From assembly GCF_000525835.1 (NCBI RefSeq), contig NZ_AODD01000015.1:1-64000 (forward strand): a DNA stretch of 64,000 nt, written 5' to 3'. Shown one piece after another: positions 17,954-26,566 of the stretch (the stretch's first letter is position 1; every line of letters starts with the position of its first letter). This stretch comes from Listeria grandensis FSL F6-0971. Lineage in GTDB: Bacteria; Bacillota; Bacilli; Lactobacillales; Listeriaceae. A program made the position numbers and the translations under genes. Below the pieces are notes generated by a model, which was given only the letters and a program-made list of their open reading frames with translations, did no database searches and was not told where the DNA came from.

Positions 17954-18400
17954 TATTAGGAGTGATGCATAGAGAATTAAGCTATGAATTGGTTGGCTCA
18001 ACAAATTTAGTAAGTTTAGAGCTATCATATATAACAGCTAGCATGATGCGAACGTTGGAAACCTGTGGGTGAAGCAATATATAGTCTTTCAAGCATAATA
18101 TTGAATCAGAATTTTTTTTGAAAGTAATTGAAAGCGTAATCATACATGAGGAAATAGAGATAAGTGATTAGAAATTACATAAAGACTCTGAAAAATTTAT
18201 CTAAAATTGGCATGTAAACTAGCTGTTGCAATTGTATGTCTAGGGATGGTTCGAGTTCTCTATATTTTAAAAATTTATTATAAATAGACTAAATAGTTAG
18301 AAATAATACTATTTTCCGCACGCAATAATTAAGTTGGGTAGCTAGTAATAATATGAAATGATAGATAGAAAACATTAAATAAATAGGGGGTCAAAAAATT
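17954..18400 (+). other. Region between the repressible promoter and the IIC gene; possible gene remnant
   Basis: A 36-residue frame, ATG 17965 to 18072, has a good ribosome site (TTAGGAGTG) and begins MHRELSYELVGSTNLVSLEL. It stops early, and the remaining sequence has stops in all frames. It may be the start of a decayed gene or a leader peptide; no family recognised. Beyond the cre site at 18128-18142 nothing else is supported. Confidence 0.4.
18128..18142 (+). promoter_or_regulatory. Catabolite-responsive element (cre)
   Basis: TTGAAAGCGTAATCA matches the CcpA consensus WTGNAANCGNWNNCW at every defined position. It lies about 260 bp upstream of the PTS IIC start and downstream of the -10 at 17931, where CcpA could act as a roadblock. 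Confidence 0.6.
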
Positions 18401-19705
18401 ATGGGAAGCGGATTTATGGGGAGATTATCAGATGTCTTAGGAAGATTTGCAACCAAAGTGAATAGTTTACGCTATATCATGGTAATTAAAAATGCCTTTT
18501 CTGCACTTATCCCGGTTATTATCACAGGGGCATTTGGTACATTATTTTCAGCAATGGTTTTTGATGCAGAAAACGGATTAGCAAAAATTCAATTCTTGAG
18601 TTTTCTAGCGGAGCTAAAACCTATTGCTTCATCGATTAGTTATGTTACTTTAAGCTTTTTAACAATTTATGCTGTTTTCCTGATTGGGATTGAATTAGCC
18701 AAGCTGAATAATTTGAAAGGAGTTTTTCCTGGCATAATTGCGGTGATGTCGTATTTAGCGGTTACCCCAACAATTTATGGATTCTTATCTGATGATAAAA
18801 ACATACTTGTAGAAAATGTTTTAGCTAAACAGTACACAGATACAAAAGGTTTATTTTTAGGAATGATCGTTGCCATCGTATCTGTAGAATTATATAGCTG
18901 GCTAGGCCGTCAAAAAAGATTACAAATCAAAATGCCCGATACAGTCCCAGCAAATGTATCAGCTAGTTTTTCCGCATTAGTTCCTACCATAATTACAATT
19001 GCAGCCATGGCTACCGCAGGATTCGCTGTTAAAGCAATGACAGGTATGTATGCCTATGATATTATCTATCATCTTGTGCAACGGCCTTTAGAAGGAGTCG
19101 TTCAAGGATTGCCTGGAATATTACTTCTAATGCTAATAGCGCAAATTTTCTGGGTAATAGGGATTCACGGTAACCAAATGATTAAACCGATAAGAGAACC
19201 ATTGCTACTTGCATCAATCGCAGTAAACACGGAAGCATTTGAATCGGGTAAAGAAATTCCTAATATTATTACGATGCCTTTTTGGGATATGTATATGAGT
19301 ATAGGTGGTTCTGGAGTGACGATTGGGCTGCTTGTTGCCGTTTTCATGGTCGGTAAAAGAGAAGATATGCGTGAAATAACAAAACTTTCTTCAGCACCAG
19401 GCATTTTTAACATTAATGAACCCGTCATTTTTGGTATGCCAATCATGTTGAATCCAATTTTGGCTATCCCGTTTATCATTACGCCGCTAATAACAGGTAC
19501 AATAGGCTATTTCGCAACAGCAACAGGTATAGCAGCTAAAGCAGTAGTGATGGTTCCATGGCCAATGCCGCCTATTGTGAATGCTTATCTAGCAACCGCA
19601 GGAGATTTGGGTGCAGTAGCTACGCAAATTGTCTGTATTATAGTTGCCATTCTTATCTATTTACCATTTGTTAAAATATCTAATACAGCACAGCAAAAAA
19701 ATTAA
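18401..19705 (+). CDS. PTS cellobiose/beta-glucoside-type enzyme IIC
   Basis: A 434-residue membrane IIC of the lactose/cellobiose family (CelB/LicC type), with about ten hydrophobic segments. The conserved mid-region IFWVIGIHGNQMI and the later FNINEPVIFGMPIMLNP block are family hallmarks. GGGGG stands 10 bases upstream of the ATG. It should transport a beta-glucoside with phosphorylation, but no IIB lies beside it; the only IIA of this family nearby is at 23662-24012. It is 18 bases ahead of the GH1 gene and almost certainly co-transcribed. Confidence 0.92.
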   Translation: MGSGFMGRLSDVLGRFATKVNSLRYIMVIKNAFSALIPVIITGAFGTLFSAMVFDAENGLAKIQFLSFLAELKPIASSISYVTLSFLTIYAVFLIGIELAKLNNLKGVFPGIIAVMSYLAVTPTIYGFLSDDKNILVENVLAKQYTDTKGLFLGMIVAIVSVELYSWLGRQKRLQIKMPDTVPANVSASFSALVPTIITIAAMATAGFAVKAMTGMYAYDIIYHLVQRPLEGVVQGLPGILLLMLIAQIFWVIGIHGNQMIKPIREPLLLASIAVNTEAFESGKEIPNIITMPFWDMYMSIGGSGVTIGLLVAVFMVGKREDMREITKLSSAPGIFNINEPVIFGMPIMLNPILAIPFIITPLITGTIGYFATATGIAAKAVVMVPWPMPPIVNAYLATAGDLGAVATQIVCIIVAILIYLPFVKISNTAQQKN

Positions 19706-19723
19706 TAAGAAAAGAGGAATATT

Positions 19724-21144
19724 ATGAAACTATCCATTCCTGAAAATTTTATTCTTGGCGCGGCCTCATCAGCATGGCAAACGGAAGGCTGGAAGGGTAA
19801 GAAAGAAGGCCAAGACTCCTATCCTGATTCGTGGTATAAAAATGAAAAATTTGTTTGGCATAATGGGTATGGTCCTGCAGTAGCAACTAATTTTATGGAG
19901 CAATATCAAGAAGACGTTGATTTAATGAAAGAGATTGGCCTTACTCATTATAGGACTTCTATTAATTGGTCCCGCTTTTTTACTGACTATGAGAACTTAA
20001 TTGTTGATGAGGACTATGCAGGGCACATTGATGATGTTATAAACGCACTGTTAGAAGCGAATGTGGAGCCTATGCTGTGCTTGGAACATTACGAATTACC
20101 AGTGTATTTATCTGAAAAATATGATGGTTGGTCGTCAAGAAAAGTAGTAGATTTATATGCTGGCTATGCAAAGATAGCTTTTGAGCGCTATGGAGATAGA
20201 GTGAAGCAATGGTTTACTTTCAATGAACCAATAGTTCCTCAAACACGTATCTATCTAGACGCTATCAGATGGCCTCACGAACAGAATACTAAAAAATGGA
20301 TGTTATGGAATTACCACAAAGCATTAGCAAGTGCTCAAGCTGTTAAGGCATATCGTTCCCTAGGACTAGAGGGAAGAGTAGGTTGTGTATTAAATCCTGA
20401 AATGGTATACGCTAGGTCAGATTCAAAAGAAGATAAAAAAGCTGCGGAAATGTATGATTTGTTTTATAATCGAGTCTTTTTTGATCCTATGGTTAAAGGG
20501 AAGTATTCATCGGAACTTATTGCGTTATGTACGACATTTGATATCTATTTTAATCCTGATGATAACGACTTATCAATAATTAGCGAAAATACGCTTGATT
20601 TTTTAGGGATTAATCAATATTATCCAAAAAGAGTCAAAGCTCCAAGGTATGAGTGGAATAAGACGACGCCATTCCATCCTGAAATGTTCTTTGAAAATTT
20701 TGATTTGCCGGGGAAAAAAATGAATGATTCACGCGGGTGGGAAATATATCCGAAAATTGTATATGATATGGCTCACTATTTAAAAGACAATTATGGAGAT
20801 ATTCCATGGCTTATCACTGAAAATGGAATGGGCAGAGAAAATGAAGAAGCGTATATGGATGATTTGGGCACTGTAAATGATAGCTATAGAATTGATTTTA
20901 TTAAGCAGCACATCAAATGGTTACTTAAAGCCGTTGAAGAAGGGTCCTCTTGTGAAGGATACATGTTATGGGCGTTTACAGATTGCGTTTCTCCGATGAA
21001 TGCCTTTAAAAATCGATATGGCCTCATAAGAATTGAACTAGAACGAAAAAAGAACGCGTTCGAAAAAAAAAATCAGCGGAATGGTATGGATCAATTATTC
21101 AAGACCGGGTATTAGAAATAGCCGACGAATGTGAATGGAAATAG
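19724..21144 (+). pseudogene. GH1 6-phospho-beta-glucosidase-type enzyme, frameshifted near the 3' end
   Basis: Glycoside hydrolase family 1. The acid/base glutamate is in WFTFNEP (Glu168) and the nucleophile in LITENGMG (Glu366). The barrel start is FILGAASSAWQTEG. The frame as written ends at 21115 with a non-homologous tail after an A10 run at 21063-21072. Adding one A gives KSAEWYGSIIQDR and a stop at 21142-21144 (473 residues), the usual family end. All catalytic residues precede the shift, so even the short form might work. Paired with the upstream IIC it would split the imported phosphorylated glycoside. Confidence 0.87.
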
Positions 21145-21407
21145 CATTGCGTGGACTATTTAAGTTCATGATGGACTAGGTATGCATATTAAAGAATACA
21201 ATTTGAGTCCTCACGATAACGTATTTGAATCATGAGGACTCATTAATAGATGCAGGAATCCCTTCCATACTTATTTTTTCCCCGTATATGCAAGGAGAAC
21301 GTGCCCTAATTTGGAATGAAAAACAAACCGGGAGTTTTAAAGGATTAAGTATTACTCATAGGCGTCCGGAAATTATGCCATCCGTTTTGGAGGGACTTAA
21401 TTTATGA
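21145..21407 (+). pseudogene. Remnant of an unidentified gene
   Basis: Open segments in shifting frames (one from 21225 to 21407, reading DAGIPSILIFSPYMQGERAL and a THRRPEIMPSVLEGLNL end) look like the C-terminal part of a larger protein. A short piece upstream, HIKEYNLSPHDNVFE, lies in another frame. No full start or ribosome site is visible. The ending is vaguely like sulfatase or alkaline-phosphatase-fold proteins, but I cannot assign it. It marks decay at the right edge of the sugar island. Confidence 0.4.
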
Positions 21408-21417
21408 CAATGGAAAA

Positions 21418-21464
21418 AATACGTAGCAAGAATCTAGTTTCAGATTGTTGCTACGTATTTTTCT
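21418..21464. terminator. Bidirectional terminator between the GH1 island and yitU
   Basis: AATACGTAGCAA/TTGCTACGTATT arms, about 18-base loop, T-run on the right and A-run on the left, between convergent genes. Confidence 0.88.
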
Positions 21465-21498
21465 AGGTCAGAGAATCTTTTGTTTCTGACTTTCTATT

Positions 21499-22308
21499 TT
21501 AAACGCCGAGATTTTCTTCTAGATACACTGCGATACCATCTTCTTCATTGGTTAGTGTGACTGTGTTTGCAACATTTTTCAGTGGTTCAATGGCATTACC
21601 CATCGCAACACCAACGCCTGCATAGTCGAGCATTTCAAGATCATTATCTTCATCACCAAAAGCGATGATATCTTTGCGGTCAATGCCTAGAGCTCGGCTT
21701 GCAGCTTGAACACCAATTGCTTTATGCACGCCGAATTTGGTCATTTCCATTGCGGGCCATTCCGCGCCCCAGTTGCGATACGTCACGATGTTGGAAAGGC
21801 GTGTATCCATATGGCTACTGATTTCTTGCAACATGTCGTGGCTTGCGAAAAATAGTAGTGAGGTCGGGTCTGTTGTCATTGTATTGCGCAAATCACCGAT
21901 AAAAACATTGTCCTTACCTTGCTGGAACATATCTGGAACACTGGCGTTGCGCTCACGTAAGAAAACACTATCTTGAACCTCTGCTGCAATATTATCAAGT
22001 GCATAATTCGTTGAAAAATCAAGTAGTTCGTGTGCTGTTTTCAAGTCAATCGCTTGGTGATAGGCGTCGCTAAACTTGATATCACGCGGATGATGGAATA
22101 CGGCTCCGTTAAAATTCACAATCGGTGTGTCGAGAGCTAATTCATAATAATACATATGGCTCATACGATACGGTCGGCCCGTTGCAATCATGACTTCATG
22201 GCCATTTGCTCGCGCATTTTCTAATGCTTTTTTTGTTCGATCCGAGATGGTTTGATCAGCTTTTAGAGCGGTTCCATCAAGATCAAGAACGATTAATTTT
22301 TTTGTCAT
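21499..22308 (-). CDS. Cof-type HAD-IIB phosphatase (YitU-like)
   Basis: A 269-residue haloacid-dehalogenase hydrolase. Motif I is DLDGTALKADQTIS (nucleophile in LDLDGT near residue 10), motif II is ATGRP, and motif IV is FGDEDNDLEML followed by GVAMGNA. Members dephosphorylate sugar phosphates or FMN-type substrates; the substrate here is unknown. The ATG at 22308 is preceded by GAGGAG; an in-frame extension to 22389 lacks a ribosome site. It is followed by yitV- and yitW-like genes, the B. subtilis order. Confidence 0.9.
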   Translation of the reverse strand: MTKKLIVLDLDGTALKADQTISDRTKKALENARANGHEVMIATGRPYRMSHMYYYELALDTPIVNFNGAVFHHPRDIKFSDAYHQAIDLKTAHELLDFSTNYALDNIAAEVQDSVFLRERNASVPDMFQQGKDNVFIGDLRNTMTTDPTSLLFFASHDMLQEISSHMDTRLSNIVTYRNWGAEWPAMEMTKFGVHKAIGVQAASRALGIDRKDIIAFGDEDNDLEMLDYAGVGVAMGNAIEPLKNVANTVTLTNEEDGIAVYLEENLGV

Positions 22309-22469
22309 ATATGTCTCCTCATTCTTTTCATAATTCGTATATCTAGTCCCCGTTTTGATAAAGTGATAGAATAGATAGTATACCTTCATGATAGACGTTC
22401 CTAGGCGCTTTGTAAATGTCTAAGGATTTTACAAAAACTTAATAAATGACGCGGAAATGAGGCTTATCA

Positions 22470-23223
22470 ATGATTCAAGTAGAACATAAATGTATAAAAG
22501 AAAATTCCAGTCCTACATATTTTTGACGGGACACATGCGACCGAGAAATTACCGACTGTCTTTTTTTATCATGGTTTTCAATCGCAAAAGGAATTGTATT
22601 TGCCGTATGCGTATTTGCTAGCGCAACGTGGAATGCGTGTGATTTTGCCAGATGCACCGATGCACGGGGAACGGCAGGCCGGTGAATCCGATATGGAGCA
22701 AGAAATTTATTTTTGGGATACGGTTCGAGGGAATATTGATGAATTACCGATATTAAAAGCGGCGCTAGATTCAGAAGGTTTGATTGATACGTCGAGGCTT
22801 GCTATAGGCGGTTTTTCGATGGGGGCGATCACAAGCTTTGGAATGTTAGCGCAGTACGAGTGGCTAAAAGTTGGTGTTTGTCTTGCTGGTAGCTCTTACT
22901 ACGGGCATTTTGCGAAGGCGCTAGCGGATGGTGTCATCAAACAGGGACTCCAGTTTCCATTTGACGTGAACGAGCGGATACTTGAGTTGGCACCATATGA
23001 TTTAAGTGCGGCTCCCGCGAAGCTCAAAAATCGCCCATTGATGATATGGCATGGTAAAGAGGACGATGTGGTGCCATTCCAATACAGCGAGAAGCTATAT
23101 GAGGCGCTAGTTGAGGAAGATATGTCGGATAATGTGGCTTTCATAGTGGACGAAAAAGCTAAACACAAAATCTCGATGGAGGGTATGCTCGCAGGTGTCG
23201 GCTTTTTAGAGGAAAAATTATAA
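22470..23223 (+). pseudogene. Alpha/beta hydrolase (YitV-like), frameshifted near the start
   Basis: A 250-residue hydrolase if one A is removed from the A4 run at 22501-22504. It begins at ATG 22470 behind ATGAGG and reads MIQVEHKCIKE, then IPVLHIFDGTHATEKLPTVF and FYHGFQ. The nucleophile elbow is GGFSMGA, the acid region is WHGKEDDVVP, and the late His is in KAKHKIS. Without the repair, only a frame from 22594, lacking the first strands, is open. B. subtilis YitV is a dienelactone-hydrolase-like protein of unknown substrate. yitW follows 61 bases on. Confidence 0.83.
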
Positions 23224-23284
23224 TGAAAATCATTCTCAACTATGTTACAATAATGAGAGAAAATCAAAAGGAGGCTACTACTTC

Positions 23285-23593
23285 ATGGATGCAGAACTAA
23301 AAGATAATTTGATGGGTGCGTTAGAGCAAGTCATTGATCCAGAGCTAGGCATTGATATTGTCAATATTGGTCTAGTTTACGATGTAGATTTGGATGAGGA
23401 CGGGCTTTGTACGGTAACAATGACATTAACAACGATGGGATGTCCACTTGCTGGGGTTTTGACTGATCAAGTACGCGTAGCAATGTCGGATATTCCAGAA
23501 GTGAAAGATACGAAAGTGGACTTGGTGTGGACGCCGGCTTGGACGAAAGACCGGATGTCACGTTATGCTAAAATCGCACTCGGTATACGATAA
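23285..23593 (+). CDS. Iron-sulphur assembly factor, MIP18/DUF59 family (YitW/SufT-like)
   Basis: A 102-residue DUF59 protein. It has the DPELGIDIVNIGLVYDV start and the TMTLTTMGCPLAGVLTDQV block with the conserved Cys. A Trp-Thr-Pro-Ala-Trp segment near residue 80 is also typical. Relatives (SufT, PaaD, YitW) help mature Fe-S proteins. AAAGGAG precedes the ATG. It follows the YitV-like gene in the order known from B. subtilis. A strong bidirectional terminator follows. Confidence 0.92.
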   Translation: MDAELKDNLMGALEQVIDPELGIDIVNIGLVYDVDLDEDGLCTVTMTLTTMGCPLAGVLTDQVRVAMSDIPEVKDTKVDLVWTPAWTKDRMSRYAKIALGIR

Positions 23594-23664
23594 AAAAAGA
23601 TGCACAGATACGTTAGCGAAATACCGAGCAGGTTATTGCGCTATCACATCTGTGTATCTTTTTA
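23594..23664. terminator. Bidirectional terminator between yitW and the PTS IIA gene
   Basis: AAAAAGATGCACAGAT pairs with ATCTGTGTATCTTTTT over a long loop, between convergent genes. Confidence 0.8.
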
Positions 23665-24012
23665 CGTTTCTTCTTCTAATTTTTTAATGCGGGCTTCAAG
23701 TTCACTTTGTTTTACGTATTGTTTTACGATTTGTTTTGCTAAATTGAGTTCTGCTTGAGCGGTCATCAGATGATCTTGACCATGTACTAGCAAAAAGGAT
23801 GGTGTTATCTCTTGTTCTGAATTCCTTCTAGAGACCAACTTTGTTTGCCACGCGTGACCTTCTAAAAACTGGACTTCGGCTTTTTGTAAGTGAGATGTTG
23901 CTTCTTCAAATTTATAGTTTTCAGCGGCCGTGATGGCAGCATAAGCTTCTTTACGTGTGTTTCCACCATGAAGAATTAATTTTACAACGGCTTCTTCTGT
24001 ATGAATATCCAT
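23662..24012 (-). CDS. Orphan PTS lactose/cellobiose-type enzyme IIA
   Basis: A 116-residue IIA. The phospho-histidine is in LLVHGQDHLM (His77), with Asp80 and His81 as in IIA-Lac. The N-terminal block HTEEAVVKLILHGGNTRKEA is typical. The helical protein ends in a charged coil. It transfers phosphate from HPr to a IIB, but no IIB or IIC adjoins it. The IIC at 18401 is the nearest possible partner; some Listeria carry such lone IIA genes. The start has an AGGTGG ribosome site. Confidence 0.9.
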   Translation of the reverse strand: MDIHTEEAVVKLILHGGNTRKEAYAAITAAENYKFEEATSHLQKAEVQFLEGHAWQTKLVSRRNSEQEITPSFLLVHGQDHLMTAQAELNLAKQIVKQYVKQSELEARIKKLEEET

Positions 24013-24161
24013 TATTCCACCTCATTCTAACGCTTTTATCTTATTGTAGCAAAGCGTGCTAGGAATTGCTATCATTAGGTTTATCAGGCTATGGTACGAT
24101 GACTTCGATTTGTTGATACGTTATAATGATAGAATAAATAGGACGGGAAGAGGGATTAATC

Positions 24162-24359
24162 ATGGAAGAGCGGTTATATGATCTTGAGGACAAAGTACAG
24201 GATTTAGAGTTAGAAGTATTGGAGTTACGCAGGCAAGTGAATGAACTAGAACAGGCCAAAACGATGAAGTCACATAATGGTAGTTGGTCATGGGCCATCT
24301 GGGCGTTAATTCCGATCGTAGCAATTATTTGTAATATGATTATAAAATTAGTAGACTAA
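24162..24359 (+). CDS. Small coiled-coil membrane protein
   Basis: 65 residues. The first 35 form a heptad coiled coil (LYDLEDKVQDLELEVLELRR). After a short SHNGSW linker comes one C-terminal transmembrane helix (AIWALIPIVAIICNMIIKL). GGAAGAGGG precedes the ATG and a terminator follows, so it is a single-gene unit. The topology suggests a membrane-anchored coiled-coil adaptor. No family or partner can be named. Confidence 0.75.
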   Translation: MEERLYDLEDKVQDLELEVLELRRQVNELEQAKTMKSHNGSWSWAIWALIPIVAIICNMIIKLVD

Positions 24360-24372
24360 TAAGCGTAACTCG

Positions 24373-24405
24373 ATTCCCCAATGAGGCATTGGGGAATATT
24401 TTTTT
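24373..24405 (+). terminator. Terminator after the coiled-coil membrane protein
   Basis: Perfect stem ATTCCCCAAT/ATTGGGGAAT with loop GAGGC and an A/T-rich tail of seven T. Confidence 0.9.
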
Positions 24406-24983
24406 GAAACGTTCGCATCTGTTCGCATCGAGGGAGCAGGAATTTGTACCTCAATTTAGGTAAAATTCCATGTTTTAGCTAGAAAAGCCCTTTATTGGGC
24501 TACTTGGAGAGGATTTTACATATAAAACTCTATAAACTTCGGTTATTTTAGTCACAAAAATTACACAGTTTGTTCCCTTGCTTTTTTTGCTGAAGAAAAG
24601 TAGAATGTATATATACCTTGCAGATGGTGTAAGTTCTTATTTTGACAAAAGTATACAAGTGTTGTTTATTTTTGTGGGGATAAGACCCTATCATGGTTAT
24701 AATGGAATTCGGTGTATCCATCTTCCAAATGGTAAGCATTTATGTTTATCATATGATTTCGCATCGACAACCATTATTTGTTTTCATTCATCTCATTTGC
24801 CATGTAGTTTTCGTTTGTGCCTCATCCCGTTAAGCATAAACATTCGAACATGATGGCGTGCCTAGTCTATTGACTAGGCTTTTTTTGTAGGACGGTATTT
24901 TGTTTTAAATAAGCAGATTACTTCAAGCTTGCTATTTCTATTGTTATACTTGGAAGTAGCAATGATCGAAGGAGGACGACGAG
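24406..24983. other. Intergenic region, possible small RNA ending at 24887
   Basis: No convincing protein gene. A TTGACA (24642-24647) stands 17 bases before TTTATT, and a clear factor-independent terminator closes at 24887. A transcript of about 210 bases could lie between them. The open frames here lack ribosome sites. The small RNA is inference only. Confidence 0.35.
24860..24887 (+). terminator. Terminator in the intergenic region before the PfpI gene
   Basis: Stem GCCTAGTC/GACTAGGC, loop TATT, seven T. No protein gene lies immediately upstream on this strand. Confidence 0.87.
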
Positions 24984-25505
24984 ATGGTATTGAAAGGTAA
25001 GAAAGTTATCGCTTTAATCAGTGAGGATTTTGAGGATTTGGAATTGTGGTATCCTGTTTTGCGAGTTCGCGAGGCTGGTGCCGAGGTTCACTTAGTTGGA
25101 GAAAAGGCGGATACGGTATATCATGGGAAATATGGTGTTCCTGCAACGAGTGATTTTAGTTTTGAGGATATTAAAGTGGAAGATTACGACGGTATTTTGG
25201 TTCCGGGTGGCTGGTCACCAGATAAATTGCGCCGTTTTGATAAGGTGCTGGACTTCGTTCGTTATTTCGATAAAGAGAAGAAGCCGATTGGGCAGATCTG
25301 CCATGCTGGTTGGGTGCTTATTTCGGCGGGGATCTTAGGTGGTGTGAATGTGACGAGTACGCCTGGAATTAAGGATGATATGACGAATGCTGGCGCGATT
25401 TGGCATGATGAGGCTGTTGTGACGGATGGCCATATTATCTCGAGTCGCCGCCCACCAGATCTTCCGGAATATGTACCTGCTTTTATCGAAGCTTTTAAGA
25501 AATAA
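24984..25505 (+). CDS. DJ-1/PfpI-family protein (YfkM/general-stress type)
   Basis: 173 residues. The nucleophile elbow is QICHAGW (Cys106-His107), with the conserved acidic partner near EDFEDLE (about residue 18). LVPGGWSPD is a family block. Members act as glyoxalase/deglycase or stress proteases; the exact activity here is open. AAGGAGG precedes the ATG. It forms a single unit between two terminators. Confidence 0.92.
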   Translation: MVLKGKKVIALISEDFEDLELWYPVLRVREAGAEVHLVGEKADTVYHGKYGVPATSDFSFEDIKVEDYDGILVPGGWSPDKLRRFDKVLDFVRYFDKEKKPIGQICHAGWVLISAGILGGVNVTSTPGIKDDMTNAGAIWHDEAVVTDGHIISSRRPPDLPEYVPAFIEAFKK

Positions 25506-25515
25506 TATTCGGACA

Positions 25516-25570
25516 CAAAACAAAAACACGTATTTCCTAATATCGCTTAGGAGTACGTGTTTTGTTTTGC
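25516..25570. terminator. Bidirectional terminator after the PfpI gene
   Basis: CAAAACAAAAACACGTA pairs with TACGTGTTTTGTTTTG, with CCTA/TTAGG near the loop, between convergent genes. Confidence 0.85.
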
Positions 25571-25578
25571 CTGTTTTT

Positions 25579-25851
25579 TTACGTGAAGTAATAGCTCACG
25601 ACAAAGCCAACGAAGGATGGAATCGCGGTAACGACGAGTAGGATGCTCCATCGCATTTGAATTTTTCGGTTTGGATTTTGTGACCTGCCAATGGAGACGA
25701 GTGCGGAGCAGATAATTGATGCAAATATTAAGACCATCAATACGAAGGAGAATAGCGATGACATGCTGTATCCGGTCGTTAATAAGCTGAAAATGATAAC
25801 TAACGCGGCAATTCCAATGCCACTAAAAAATGCTTTCCACAAATGGCTCAC
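25579..25851 (-). CDS. Small membrane protein, 90 residues
   Basis: Three hydrophobic helices (about 10-27, 33-53 and 70-88) are separated by a basic cytoplasmic loop (RSQNPNRKIQMRWS). The layout is like the DUF5316-type small membrane proteins of Firmicutes, though I am not certain of that family. AAAGAGTGAG is a possible ribosome site. It is followed on the same strand by the PfpI terminator. Confidence 0.65.
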   Translation of the reverse strand: MSHLWKAFFSGIGIAALVIIFSLLTTGYSMSSLFSFVLMVLIFASIICSALVSIGRSQNPNRKIQMRWSILLVVTAIPSFVGFVVSYYFT

Positions 25852-25936
25852 TCTTTTCTATTCAAATCTCTCTTTCCTTTATAGCAGATATGTAAGGCGA
25901 ATGTCTAATAAAATGGCTATATATATAATTTTTCAA

Positions 25937-25967
25937 ACAAAAAGGACGAAAATTGATTCGCGTCCTC
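25937..25967 (-). terminator. Terminator of the DUF805 gene
   Basis: AGGACG/CGTCCT stem; on the minus strand it is followed by TTTTTG. Confidence 0.7.
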
Positions 25968-25974
25968 TTGTGTA

Positions 25975-26394
25975 TTAAAAATCGAAATCGTCTGCTATGG
26001 ATAGTTCGCTAGGTAGGCACATGAAAATGATCATAATAATACTGCCTACAAATGGAATCAAGCCGAGTAAAATGAACCAACCACTTTTATTGGAATCATG
26101 CAAACGGCGAATGCTCAAAGCTAGCATTGGAATAAATGTTGCTAATTCATAAAGAAATAGTAGTATCAAGATAAACAATGTGGAACCGGATGTCATGAGG
26201 AACACTAAGTCCCCCGAGGCGTTGGTTGCAGACGTTGCCACTGTAAATACGATGAAAACTAGCATTAATACATAAAAGATACTAATAATAATAGCATTCC
26301 ATAAAATCGCATACCAATAAGCCGAGCGTGTAGAACGTCCAGTGAAATTCACATAGTTTTTCCAAAATGATTTATATGATTCTAAAAATCCCAT
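25975..26394 (-). CDS. DUF805 membrane protein
   Basis: 139 residues. Diagnostic DUF805 features are the amphipathic N-terminal YKSFWKNYVNFTGRSTRSAYW block and the later ALSIRRLHDSNKSGWFILL motif. Three to four transmembrane helices. The family function is unknown; the domain is common in small inner-membrane proteins. AAGGGAGGG precedes the ATG. It is transcribed alone. Confidence 0.9.
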   Translation of the reverse strand: MGFLESYKSFWKNYVNFTGRSTRSAYWYAILWNAIIISIFYVLMLVFIVFTVATSATNASGDLVFLMTSGSTLFILILLFLYELATFIPMLALSIRRLHDSNKSGWFILLGLIPFVGSIIMIIFMCLPSELSIADDFDF

Positions 26395-26528
26395 GATAAG
26401 CCCTCCCTTCTAAGGTGTTATGTACTAGTATAGCATGATTTCGAGGCTTTGAGTTTGTCGGAATGGTGAATAAACGAGGGCTCAATGTGGGTATTTTTGC
26501 ATCGAATTGGGAAATAGGTGAACTAGAA

Positions 26529-26563
26529 AAGTGATACTCCCAAGATAGGAATATCACTTTTTG
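26529..26563 (-). terminator. Terminator of the purine permease gene
   Basis: AGTGATA(C)TCC pairs with GGAATATCACT. It sits directly after the permease stop on the minus strand. Confidence 0.72.
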
Positions 26564-26566
26564 TTG

